Positions 6,362-15,042 of a stretch of 25,385 nt of DNA are shown in pieces. This stretch comes from CBIHON01 sp966211965. Lineage in GTDB: Bacteria > Pseudomonadota > Gammaproteobacteria > Burkholderiales > Burkholderiaceae_D. Position numbers and translations under genes: made by a program. The stretch covers positions 1 through 25,385 of the forward strand of contig CBIHON010000057.1 of assembly GCA_966211965.1 (NCBI GenBank), in the 5' to 3' direction. Numbering within the stretch: the stretch's first letter is position 1; every line of letters starts with the position of its first letter. The notes below the pieces were generated by a model. That model worked only from the letters and a program-made list of their open reading frames with translations. It was not told the DNA's origin and ran no database searches.

Positions 6362-9151
6362 CTACGAACTTGCGTACGACAGCGAACCCGCCATATTCTT
6401 CTTCAACAGCTTGGCAAACTCCCTCGCCGGAATCGGCCGGCTGAAGAAGTAGCCCTGAATCTCATCGCAGCCACGGTCGCATAAAAATTGCAATTGCTTG
6501 GCGGTTTCCACCCCTTCGGCCACGACCTTGATTTTCAGGCTCTTGCCGATGGCGATGATGGCGTCGGTAATCGCTTCGTCGGATTGATCGCCCGGAATGT
6601 CCTTGATGAAGGAGCGGTCAATCTTGATGATGTCGATCGGGAATTGCTTCAGGTGCGACAGGGATGAGTAGCCGATGCCGAAATCGTCGATCGCGACGCG
6701 GATGCCCATGTTCCGGAATTCGGCCAGGATCTGCACCGTCTTCTCGGTGTTGTACATCATCATGCTTTCGGTGACTTCAATCTCGAGCTGGGTCGGGTCC
6801 ATGCCGACTTCCTGAAGTGTCCTGATCGTATCGGTCAGCAGGTTTTCGTCGGAGAACTGGCGGGCCGACAGGTTCACTGCGATGCGCAAGCCCGGCAAGC
6901 CCTGTTTTTGCCATGTCCGGCTCTGCGTGCAGGCTTCCTTCAAGACCCAATGCGAGAGCGGCACGATCAAGCCGCTTTCTTCGGCCAGCGGAATGAAGTG
7001 CACCGGCGATACCAAGCCCAGGTTGGGATGCTGCCAGCGCACCAGCGCCTCGGCGCCGGTGATGCGGCCGGTTTTGGTTTCCACCTTTGCCTGGTAGTAC
7101 AAAACGAACTCGTTGCGCTCCAGCGCGCGCCGCAAGCCTGACTCCAGCGCCAGCAATTCGGCCGAATGCAAATCCATCTGCGCCGAATAGAACTGGAAGT
7201 TGTTTTTGCCCCTGTCCTTGGCGCGATACATCGCGATGTCGGCGTGCTTCATCAGCGAAAATTCGTTGCGGCCGTCTTCCGGGAAGATGCTGATGCCGAT
7301 GCTTGCCGTGATATGGATCAGTTGGTCGTCGAGCGGAAATTCCTTGACCATGGCCGCCAAGATCTTGCGCGCGATATGGCTGACGTGGCTGGCGTCGGTC
7401 ACGTCTTCGATCAGCACCACGAACTCGTCGCCGCCCAGGCGCGCCACCAGATCTTGCGGAATATCCAAGCGCGCTACCATGTCGGCACCGCGCAGGCAGG
7501 CGCTGATGCGCTGCGCCATTTCCTGCAACAGGCGATCTCCCGCATCATGGCCCAGCGTGTCGTTGATATTCTTGAAGCGGTCGAGATCGATGAACAACAC
7601 CGCCATGCCCTTGTGATAGCGCTGCGCGCGCGCGATGGCATGGCTCAGGTGACGATTGAACATGGCCCGGTTCGGCAGGTTGGTCAGCGGGTCGTGGTAG
7701 GCCAGGTGCTGGATATGGTCTTGCAGTTCCTTGCGTTCGGTGACGTCGCGCACCAACGAGAGCAAATGCCGCTGGCCGTCGATTTCGATCGGTCCCATGC
7801 GAATCTCGACCGGAAAGATGGTGCCGTTCTTGCGCCGGTAGCGGCTCTCCAGCGCAATCGGCGTTTTAGCCGCGATCTGGTCGCGCAGATATTTCAGCTC
7901 GCCGATCGAGAGATCGAGATCGACATTGGCGATCGACATTCCAAGCAATTCCTGCCGGGTGTAGCCGAGACTGTCGCAGCCACGCTGGTTTACGTCGAGG
8001 AATCTGCCATCGATGTCATGCACGAAAAAGCTGTCGGAGGCTTGTTCCACCAGCGAGCGGAAATGCGCTTCGCTCTCGCGGAGCGCATCCTCGGCTTGCT
8101 TGCGCTGGAAGAATTGGCCGATGTGCCGGCCGATGAAATGTGCGCTGCGCAGGATTTGCTGGTCGGGCTCCTGCACCTGCCTGGTAAAAAATTCCATGAT
8201 GCCGAGCACTTCGCCGCCGGCCTGTATCGGAAATGCGAAGGCGGCATGCAGACCCGATTCGTTTGCCGCTGCGGCGCGCGGGAATTCCGGGTCTTCCGCG
8301 ACATCGGCAATCCATACCGGTTCGCCCAGACGTAAAGTACGGCCGAGCAATCCGCCGCAGGCCGGCAGTTTGATCACGTGCTTCGAGTTGCGGAAGAACT
8401 CGTCCACCGTGAGATGCGGCGCCGACCAGGTGGCGCTGCGCACCATCGATGCGGTCGAACGATCCTGCTTCCACAGGGCACCGCATACCCAGCCCAGCGT
8501 TTCGCAAACGGTCTGGATAATTTCCGGCATCACTTCATCAGGATAATCAGAGTCGGCCAAGAGGCGCGTCGCCGTATGTTCCATCGATTGCCGCAACTCG
8601 ACCAGCTTGCGCCGCGTCACGTCCATCACGGTGCCGTGCAGACGGATTACTTTTCCATTTTCGCTCTTGACCGGTTTGCCGATGACACGCACCCAGCGGA
8701 CCTCGTCATTCGGCAGTATGTAGCGGAATTCGATTTCGAAATCCTTGCCGTCATGGAGCGCGGCCTCGGTCCGGTCCTTCAAGTCGAGGCGGTCATCCTT
8801 ATGGACTCGCCTGCAAAAAATCCGGTAGCCCGGCATCTGCGAATAAGGTTCCAGTCCGAAAATGCGCAGGCATTCGCTTGACCATTGGCCCATGCCGGTG
8901 CTGCGGTCGAAGGACCAGTTGCCCAGTCCGGTGATTCGCTGCGCTTCTTCGATCCGGCTATACAGCTCCTGCATTTCGCGCGAGGAGATTTCCTGCGAGC
9001 GCTCCAGCAGATAACGCTCCTGGTCTGCTTCGGCATAGGCGCGTGCGACGCGGTCGAGAAACTGCACCCACTGCTCCGCCGTCGGCGGTTCGCTCGCATC
9101 GAGACCGAGTCTTTTAAGTTGCCGCAGCAGTAGATTCTGATTCGGCGCCAT
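6362..9151 (-). CDS. PAS-GAF-PAS-GGDEF-EAL c-di-GMP turnover protein
   Basis: The 929-residue cytoplasmic protein has a short coiled N-terminus, PAS (about 72-180 with the PAC-like EFRYILPNDEVRWVR), GAF (about 190-350), PAS (about 355-475), GGDEF (about 480-660) and EAL (about 665-915). GGDEF is intact at 573-577. All EAL catalytic landmarks are present: E701 (EALVRW), N760 (VNLS), E792/E795 (EVTE), D822/D823 (DDFGIG), K843, E879 (VVAEG). Both synthesis and hydrolysis are therefore possible. One oddity is that the I-site RGAD (554-557) is separated from GGDEF by an extra ten residues (DIPQDLVARL) that echo the preceding DMVARL. The gene starts 6 bases after the stop of the FIST gene, so the two are almost certainly co-translated and the FIST protein is the likely partner. 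It converges with metC. Confidence 0.95.
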   Translation of the reverse strand: MAPNQNLLLRQLKRLGLDASEPPTAEQWVQFLDRVARAYAEADQERYLLERSQEISSREMQELYSRIEEAQRITGLGNWSFDRSTGMGQWSSECLRIFGLEPYSQMPGYRIFCRRVHKDDRLDLKDRTEAALHDGKDFEIEFRYILPNDEVRWVRVIGKPVKSENGKVIRLHGTVMDVTRRKLVELRQSMEHTATRLLADSDYPDEVMPEIIQTVCETLGWVCGALWKQDRSTASMVRSATWSAPHLTVDEFFRNSKHVIKLPACGGLLGRTLRLGEPVWIADVAEDPEFPRAAAANESGLHAAFAFPIQAGGEVLGIMEFFTRQVQEPDQQILRSAHFIGRHIGQFFQRKQAEDALRESEAHFRSLVEQASDSFFVHDIDGRFLDVNQRGCDSLGYTRQELLGMSIANVDLDLSIGELKYLRDQIAAKTPIALESRYRRKNGTIFPVEIRMGPIEIDGQRHLLSLVRDVTERKELQDHIQHLAYHDPLTNLPNRAMFNRHLSHAIARAQRYHKGMAVLFIDLDRFKNINDTLGHDAGDRLLQEMAQRISACLRGADMVARLDIPQDLVARLGGDEFVVLIEDVTDASHVSHIARKILAAMVKEFPLDDQLIHITASIGISIFPEDGRNEFSLMKHADIAMYRAKDRGKNNFQFYSAQMDLHSAELLALESGLRRALERNEFVLYYQAKVETKTGRITGAEALVRWQHPNLGLVSPVHFIPLAEESGLIVPLSHWVLKEACTQSRTWQKQGLPGLRIAVNLSARQFSDENLLTDTIRTLQEVGMDPTQLEIEVTESMMMYNTEKTVQILAEFRNMGIRVAIDDFGIGYSSLSHLKQFPIDIIKIDRSFIKDIPGDQSDEAITDAIIAIGKSLKIKVVAEGVETAKQLQFLCDRGCDEIQGYFFSRPIPAREFAKLLKKNMAGSLSYASS

Positions 9152-9157
9152 GTGGTT

Positions 9158-10297
9158 TTATGCTTCGGAGAACGTGGTCAGCGTCATGGTCTGGTTGTGC
9201 AAGTCACAGGAGCCGGAGGTGCAGGGCGAGAGTTCGCCGTAGGAATAAAAGCCGATTTGCTGTGTTCCCGCAGGGAGGTTTTCCAGCGTGCTTTCGGTTT
9301 CTTCCTCGATCCGCTCTCCCAGCACCAGGCGGCGTCCGACGCAACTGATGGCGACTGCCAGCACGGCTCCCCGATCGGCGGCGCTCTCGCTGGCTTGGCC
9401 GGCAGCCATGCTGGCGCCGTTGACCAGGCGGTCGAAATTGGCACGCATCAATTGCGCCATATAGCCCTTGGGGATATCGCCGGCAAAAGTCATCGACTGG
9501 CTGGCCTCATCGATCGCCAGAATGGTGCGCACCAATTGGCGGGTATCGGCGGCGTCCTGCCGGATCGAGAGCGGGAACAGCAAGCCTGTGGCAGGTAGAC
9601 CGGAGGCGAGTTCGCCCAGGTATTCCTTGTACAAGGCCAGCGCCGGTTTTCCATCCAGTTCGTACAGCACATTGCCGGACGAACGCGTCACGCGCCGCTC
9701 CGGCCCGAAGGTGTCCCAGCCACCGCGCGAGCCATGGGTAATGTGCAGCCGGTCGCCATAAAATCCGACCGCCGTGATGACGCCGCTTTCGGGGCGGCCG
9801 TTGCGAATCACCCAGGTACGCTGGAATCGGTCGCCATCGCCGGCCAGGCCGCCGGTGATCACTACTTGGGGCGGCAAGCCGGCATTGAGTCCTTTGACCA
9901 GTTCGCTGCCGTTGACCTTGAGACCATCCGACAGAACGAACACCCCGCATAGATCTTTCTTGTTGAGTTGCTTGGCGAGTTGTTCTCCCGCAGCGAGCGA
10001 ATCTCCCGCATCCTTTATTTCTGCCGATACTGTATGAAGCGTACTGTGCTCGAATTGCAGAACCGCGACGGACAGGCTGGCATCGTTGACGAATGCGCCG
10101 GCGATTTCGCCTGCGGTCGAACAACCGATCAATTTGGATTTTGGATAAGCCTTGATCAACTCGGCCAAGGCGCCCGGACAGTCCATGTACTCCGGAGAGG
10201 CAAACACCATCACCAGTGTCTTTTTTGAATCGAGATTGGGAAATTCGCTGATCGACCATCCGCTGATGGGTTTATAGGAAAAGGTACACAGCTTCAT
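9158..10297 (-). CDS. FIST-domain sensor protein (NosP-like candidate)
   Basis: A 379-residue protein with FIST_N and FIST_C domains and no membrane segment or signal peptide. Typical landmarks are IGCSTAGEI (about 57-65), VLSDGLKVNGSELVKGL, GGLAGDGDRF, AVGFYGDRLHITHGSRGGW, LGERIEEE and QQIGFYSYGELSP near the end. FIST proteins sense small ligands; the NosP branch binds heme and nitric oxide and is usually encoded beside histidine kinases or c-di-GMP enzymes. Here it sits directly upstream of a GGDEF-EAL gene (6-base gap), which fits that arrangement. Heme binding is not shown by sequence alone. The ATG at 10297 has a strong AAAGGA ribosome site. It heads the operon, with 231 bases of upstream non-coding sequence. 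Confidence 0.93.
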   Translation of the reverse strand: MKLCTFSYKPISGWSISEFPNLDSKKTLVMVFASPEYMDCPGALAELIKAYPKSKLIGCSTAGEIAGAFVNDASLSVAVLQFEHSTLHTVSAEIKDAGDSLAAGEQLAKQLNKKDLCGVFVLSDGLKVNGSELVKGLNAGLPPQVVITGGLAGDGDRFQRTWVIRNGRPESGVITAVGFYGDRLHITHGSRGGWDTFGPERRVTRSSGNVLYELDGKPALALYKEYLGELASGLPATGLLFPLSIRQDAADTRQLVRTILAIDEASQSMTFAGDIPKGYMAQLMRANFDRLVNGASMAAGQASESAADRGAVLAVAISCVGRRLVLGERIEEETESTLENLPAGTQQIGFYSYGELSPCTSGSCDLHNQTMTLTTFSEA

Positions 10298-10528
10298 GAT
10301 GTCCTTTCAGCAGACTTCCTTCAAAAACGCGAGCGGGGCGAGTTCATATCTACATTAATGGCAATCTGGCGAAATTTTCCTACAGGTTACACTTATTCAG
10401 AACCGGATACCAAACGGTATATGCGGCTTTATACCGGGAATTTCCGAGAAGCGCGCAATTTTACATTGCGGTAAAGCCTACTGTACCGCTTTTGCCCTAT
10501 GCAAATCAATGCGTTGAGGCAAGCTGAT
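10298..10528. promoter_or_regulatory. Upstream region of the FIST operon with two inverted repeats
   Basis: This 231-base AT-richer gap between serB (end) and the FIST gene (start), both minus strand, holds no gene. It contains CGGTATA (10415-10421) with TATACCG (10430-10436), an 8-base loop, and GCGGTA (10468-10473) with TACCGC (10484-10489), a 10-base loop. The first lies about 120 bases upstream of the FIST start and is operator-like; the second could end serB transcription, although no T-run follows on the minus strand. No confident -35/-10 pair was found. Confidence 0.45.
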
Positions 10529-11377
10529 TTACATGTCTTCAAATAAAGGCAGGATGCCGTCCAAGCCGACAAAATTCAGGGCAACGTCGGCTTGCGCCCG
10601 TACGACGGGCTTGGCCCTGAAGGCGACCGACAGTCCGGCGATCTGCATCATCTTGAGGTCGTTGGCGCCGTCGCCCATCACGATCGCCTGGCTTGGGGCT
10701 ATGCCGAGTTCGGCGCAGACGCGCTGGGTGGTCAGTTTCTTTTCATCGGCATCGACGATGCCGCCCAGGACCTTGCCGGTCAGCTTGCCGTCCGCCACTT
10801 CAAGCACATTGGAGTGGGTGTAGTCCAATCCCAGCCGGGTTTTCATCCGGTCGGTAAAAAAGGTGAATCCACCCGATACCAGCAGGGTCTTGATGCCGGC
10901 AGCCTTGACCGCGGCCAGCATCTTTTCTGCACCGGGGGACAGCCGCAGGCGTTCGTCGTAGACCCGCTGCAACGCAGCAAAATCAAGTCCTTTCAACAGT
11001 GAAACGCGGCGCGTCAAACTCTCGCGGAATTCGAGTTCGCCGCGCATGGCAGCTTCGGTGATTTCGGCGACTTGAGGCTTCAAGCCTTGCATGTCGGCGA
11101 TTTCATCGATGCACTCGATCGTGATCAGGGTCGAGTCCATGTCCATCACCAGCAGCTTGAAATCGGTGAGTTTTTTTCCGGGAGCGATGAAGGTTGCATC
11201 GAGCTGTGCGCTCAAGGCTTCGGCCTCGACTTGTGTCTTGATGGCCGTGGAATCGTTAACGTTTTCGCAGCGCCACGCATGGGCGTGGATGGGAGTGATG
11301 CGTTGGGCTTGCGCCAATGTTGCAATGTGATGGACGGCTGCTTGGTCACTTGTGAGGCCTTGGAGAATGAGGTTCAT
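10529..11377 (-). CDS. serB: Phosphoserine phosphatase
   Basis: HAD-superfamily enzyme for the last step of serine synthesis. Of 282 residues, the first 70 or so form a regulatory-type N-terminal region and the rest the catalytic domain. HAD motif I is MDMDST (nucleophile D79, D81), motif II is LLVSGGFT, motif III has the lysine in DEKKLTT, and motif IV is MGDGANDLKMM. The cap region has MRGELEFRESLTRRVSLLKGL, diagnostic of SerB. The ATG at 11377 is preceded by an A-rich leader without a clear Shine-Dalgarno. It lies 84 bases downstream of mfd on the same strand and may be partly co-transcribed with it. serA, for the first step of the pathway, is 7 kb away in this window. Confidence 0.97.
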   Translation of the reverse strand: MNLILQGLTSDQAAVHHIATLAQAQRITPIHAHAWRCENVNDSTAIKTQVEAEALSAQLDATFIAPGKKLTDFKLLVMDMDSTLITIECIDEIADMQGLKPQVAEITEAAMRGELEFRESLTRRVSLLKGLDFAALQRVYDERLRLSPGAEKMLAAVKAAGIKTLLVSGGFTFFTDRMKTRLGLDYTHSNVLEVADGKLTGKVLGGIVDADEKKLTTQRVCAELGIAPSQAIVMGDGANDLKMMQIAGLSVAFRAKPVVRAQADVALNFVGLDGILPLFEDM

Positions 11378-11461
11378 TGTTTTCGTTTTTTTGCATCAAT
11401 GATTAAAAAATCGGTAGAACAGTCTAGAGTTTGAGTTCATCGAAACATGCACTAAATCGAC

Positions 11462-14400
11462 CTACGCCACCAGCGCCCGGATCGTCGCCTTCACCTGCGC
11501 CACTCGCGTTGCCAGATCCGGCATGCTCGCAGTAATCCTCAGCTTGTCCTGCCCGTTCAATTTGATATGCCGGTTCTTCTGGATCAGGCCGATGATGCGC
11601 ATCGGATCGATCGGCGGTTTGGGTTCGAACTGCAGCACGGCCGATTCGCCATGCGCATCGATTTTGACGATTCCGACCGGCTTGGCCGCCACACGCAGCC
11701 TATGCGTCTCGATCAGAGCCTTGGCCGGTTCCGGCAGCTTGCCGAAGCGGTCGATCATTTCTTCCTGCATGTCGTCGATTTTTTCCTGTGCTTCGCAATT
11801 CGCCAGGCGCTTGTACAAAGCCAGCCGTTCATGCACGTCGCCGCAATAATCATTGGGCAGCAGGGCAGGAACATGCAGGTTGATTTCGGTGACGCTGGAA
11901 AGCGGCGCGGCGAGGTCGGGTTCCTTGCCGTTCTTCAGCGAGCGCACCGCTTCATTCAACATGTCGGAATAGAGCTGGAAACCGATTTCCATCATCTCGC
12001 CTGACTGATTCTCCCCCAGCACTTCGCCGGCGCCGCGGATTTCCAGGTCGTGCATTGCCAGGTAAAAGCCGCTGCCGAGTTCTTCCATCTGCTGGATCGC
12101 ATCGAGCCGGCGCTGCGCCAGTTTGGTCAAGCCGCCGACGTCGTTGACCAGCAGGTAGGCATAGGCCTGGTGATGCGAGCGGCCGACCCGGCCGCGCAGT
12201 TGATGCAACTGCGCCAGGCCGAATTTGTCGGCGCGGTGCATGATGATGGTGTTGGCGGTCGGGACGTCGATGCCGGTTTCGATGATGGTGGTGCACAGCA
12301 AAATATTGAAGCGCTGCGACACGAAATCGCGCATCACTTTTTCCAGGTCGCGCTCATGCATCTGGCCGTGCGCGACGCCGATGCGCGCTTCCGGCAACAG
12401 CGCCTCCAGCATCGCCTTGCGGTTCAGGATGGTTTCGACTTCATTGTGCAGGAAGTACACCTGCCCGCCGCGTTTCAATTCGCGCAGGCAGGCTTCGCGG
12501 ATGGTCGATTCGCTTTCGCTGCGGACAAAGGTTTTGATCGCCAGGCGTTTTTGCGGCGCGGTCGCGATGACCGAGAAATCGCGCAAACCTTCCAGCGCCA
12601 TGCCGAGCGTACGCGGGATCGGCGTGGCCGTCAGCGTCAGTACGTCGACCTCGGCGCGCAAGGCCTTCAGCGCTTCTTTTTGCCGCACGCCGAAGCGGTG
12701 CTCTTCATCAATGATGACCAGGCCGAGGCGGGAGAACTTGATCTCAGGCGACAGCAGCTTGTGGGTGCCGATCACGATATCCAGCGTCCCATCGGCCATG
12801 CCCTTGACCGCGTGCGCGATTTCCTTGCTGGAGCGGAAGCGCGACAGTTCGGCGATCTTGACCGGCCAGTCGGCGAAGCGGTCTGCGAAAGTTTGCGCGT
12901 GCTGCTCGGCCAACAGCGTGGTCGGCGCCAGAATCGCGACCTGTTTGCCGCCCAGCACAGCCACGAATGCCGCACGCAAGGCCACCTCGGTCTTGCCGAA
13001 ACCGACGTCGCCGCAAATCAGGCGGTCCATCGGCTTACCGCCGGTCATGTCCTTGATGACCGCGTTGATCGCAGCGGCTTGATCGGGCGTTTCTTCAAAG
13101 CCGAAACTCTCGGCGAAGGCTTCGTAGTCGCGCGCCGAATATTCAAAACTGTGGCCTTGTCGCAAGGCGCGCCGCGCATAAAGATTGAGCAGCTCGGCGG
13201 CGGTGTCGCGTACCTGTTGCGCGGCCTTGCGCTTGGCTTTTTCCCATTGGCCGGAACCCAGCGTGTGCAGCGGCGCGTCTTCCGGCGAGGCGCCTGAATA
13301 GCGCGAGATCACATGCAATTGCGACACGGGCACGTAGAGCTTGGTTTCTTTTGCGTATTCCAGGTGCAGGAACTCGGTTTCGCCTTCGCCCAGGTCCATG
13401 CTGATCAGGCCCATGTAACGGCCGATGCCATGATTGACGTGCACCACGGGATCGCCGATTTTCAGCTCGGACAAGTCGCGCACCATCGATTCGACCTGGG
13501 TCGCGCCTTCCTGCTTTTTCTTGCCGGCGCGGCGGCCGGAACCGGCGTACAACTCGGTCTCGGTGATGAAGGCCAGGTTGCCGAAGGATGCGCCGAGTTC
13601 GAAACCAGCATGCAACGGCGCCACACCCAGCATCAGCTTATCCGTGCCGGCCAGGAAATCCGTATAACTGTCGCACGGCACAGGCGCGAGATCGTATTCA
13701 TTGAAATACTGCTGCAAGGTTTCGCGCCGGCCATTCGATTCGGCGCAGATCATCACGCGCTTGCCGGTTTGCAGCAGGTAGGAGCGCAGATTGGTCAACG
13801 GATCGTCGACGCGGCGATTCACCGCGATGTTGGGCAGCGGCGCCGATAATTCCGACGCCGCGTCCTCATGCCGGAGGACCCAGCGGCCGTAGGGCTTTGC
13901 CAGCGTGAAAAAACTCTCGTCGCTCAAGAACAGGGCTTCCGGCGCCAGGATGGGCCGTTCTCGGTCGGATTTCAAAAAATGGTGGCGCGATTGCGTGTCG
14001 TTCCAGAAACGCTTGATCGCCTCATCGATATTGCCGATCAGCGCAAAGCTGGTGTCCTCCGGCAAGTAATTGAACAGCGTCGCCGTCTCGTCGAAAAATA
14101 GCGGCAGATAATATTCGATCCCGGCCGACGCGATGCCATGGCCGATGTCCTTATAGATCGCCGACTTCGACGGATCACCCTCGAACATTTCGCGCCAGCG
14201 GCTGCGAAACGCGGTGCGCGCTGCCTCATCCATCGGAAATTCACGGCCCGGCAGCATGCGCACTTCCTTGACCGGATATAGCGAACGCTGGGTATCGGCG
14301 TCGAAGGTGCGGATGGTTTCGATCGTATCGCCGAACAAATCCAGGCGATAGGGCAGGGCCGAGCCCATCGGGAACAGGTCGATCAAGCCGCCGCGCACCG

Positions 14401-14908
14401 AGTATTCGCCGGGCGACATCACTTGCGCCACATGGGTATAGCCGGCCAGCGTCAGCTGCGATTTCAGGCGGGCTTCGTCGAGCCTCTCGCCTTGCTTGAA
14501 AAAGAAGGTATAGGCCGCCAGAAACGAGGGCGGTGCCATCCGAACCAGGGCCGTGGTGGCTGGGACGATCAAGACATCGCAATGGCCGTTCTGCACTTCA
14601 TACAGCGTCGCCAATCGTTCCGACACCAGATCCTGATGTGGCGAAAATGCATCGTACGGCAGTGTTTCCCAGTCGGGCAGCAGGTGGCAGCGCAGCGCAT
14701 CTTGGTTCTTGTTGCCGAACCAGGGGATTTCCGCCAGAAGGCGTTGCGCATCGGTCGCGTTGGCAACCACCACTGCCAGCATGCGTTGCTGCGCTTTCAA
14801 TTCGGCCGCAGCCTGCGCCAATACATAGGCATCCGCCGAGCCGTGCACCGCGGGCAAAATGAAACGCGCACCGGATTTTGGAAGGGATTTTTTTAGATCG
14901 AATGACAT
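11462..14908 (-). CDS. mfd: Transcription-repair coupling factor Mfd
   Basis: The 1148-residue SF2 DNA translocase removes RNA polymerase stalled at lesions and recruits UvrA. The order is standard: UvrB-homology N-terminus, RNA-polymerase-interacting domain (KIGDPVVHVNHGIGRYMGL), RecG-like helicase core with Walker A GDVGFGKTE (about residue 633), DEEH box in IIDEEHRFGV (about 734), TLTATPIPRTL, motif V/VI with TTIIETGIDVPTANTII and QLRGRVGRS, then a C-terminal TRCF domain. Length matches the family. The ATG at 14908 lies in a 134-base region divergent from ispD. Long open frames on the opposite strand inside it, up to 415 codons, are shadows of GC-rich coding sequence. Confidence 0.98.
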   Translation of the reverse strand: MSFDLKKSLPKSGARFILPAVHGSADAYVLAQAAAELKAQQRMLAVVVANATDAQRLLAEIPWFGNKNQDALRCHLLPDWETLPYDAFSPHQDLVSERLATLYEVQNGHCDVLIVPATTALVRMAPPSFLAAYTFFFKQGERLDEARLKSQLTLAGYTHVAQVMSPGEYSVRGGLIDLFPMGSALPYRLDLFGDTIETIRTFDADTQRSLYPVKEVRMLPGREFPMDEAARTAFRSRWREMFEGDPSKSAIYKDIGHGIASAGIEYYLPLFFDETATLFNYLPEDTSFALIGNIDEAIKRFWNDTQSRHHFLKSDRERPILAPEALFLSDESFFTLAKPYGRWVLRHEDAASELSAPLPNIAVNRRVDDPLTNLRSYLLQTGKRVMICAESNGRRETLQQYFNEYDLAPVPCDSYTDFLAGTDKLMLGVAPLHAGFELGASFGNLAFITETELYAGSGRRAGKKKQEGATQVESMVRDLSELKIGDPVVHVNHGIGRYMGLISMDLGEGETEFLHLEYAKETKLYVPVSQLHVISRYSGASPEDAPLHTLGSGQWEKAKRKAAQQVRDTAAELLNLYARRALRQGHSFEYSARDYEAFAESFGFEETPDQAAAINAVIKDMTGGKPMDRLICGDVGFGKTEVALRAAFVAVLGGKQVAILAPTTLLAEQHAQTFADRFADWPVKIAELSRFRSSKEIAHAVKGMADGTLDIVIGTHKLLSPEIKFSRLGLVIIDEEHRFGVRQKEALKALRAEVDVLTLTATPIPRTLGMALEGLRDFSVIATAPQKRLAIKTFVRSESESTIREACLRELKRGGQVYFLHNEVETILNRKAMLEALLPEARIGVAHGQMHERDLEKVMRDFVSQRFNILLCTTIIETGIDVPTANTIIMHRADKFGLAQLHQLRGRVGRSHHQAYAYLLVNDVGGLTKLAQRRLDAIQQMEELGSGFYLAMHDLEIRGAGEVLGENQSGEMMEIGFQLYSDMLNEAVRSLKNGKEPDLAAPLSSVTEINLHVPALLPNDYCGDVHERLALYKRLANCEAQEKIDDMQEEMIDRFGKLPEPAKALIETHRLRVAAKPVGIVKIDAHGESAVLQFEPKPPIDPMRIIGLIQKNRHIKLNGQDKLRITASMPDLATRVAQVKATIRALVA

Positions 14909-14965
14909 CTATTAAAGGACATTCACAATGTCATGTTGCGCAAATGACGGAGATTTCTCCCTCAT

Positions 14966-14994
14966 TTGACAGTGAAAAATTATGATGCGATTAT
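14966..14994 (+). promoter_or_regulatory. Sigma70-type promoter for ispD-ispF
   Basis: A perfect -35 TTGACA (14966-14971) is separated by 17 bases from GATTAT (14989-14994, four of six -10 matches). Transcription would start near 15001, about 40 bases before the ispD ATG. An overlapping TTATAA (14991-14996) gives a 19-base spacer and is the alternative -10. Nearby, GACATT-CAC-AATGTC (14918-14932) is a small dyad just upstream of the divergent mfd start. Confidence 0.6.
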
Positions 14995-15042
14995 AAACGA
15001 AGCCTTCCATGCAGTCGGCACCTCTGCCGGCAACCGAGTACC

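Noticed and set aside
7166..8335. 389-codon plus-strand open frame opposite the GGDEF-EAL gene
   Set aside because: Fully inside a gene with recognised domains on the other strand; composition (many D, H, Q, R) is typical of shadow translation.
10506..10517. TCAA-TGCG-TTGA as an FNR/DNR-type site near the FIST operon
   Set aside because: The half-site order is inverted relative to TTGAT-N4-ATCAA, and the position (over 200 bases from the FIST start) is poor.
12050..13297. 415-codon plus-strand open frame opposite mfd
   Set aside because: It is the antisense of the conserved Mfd helicase core, has no recognisable domain, and long antisense frames are expected in GC-rich coding DNA.
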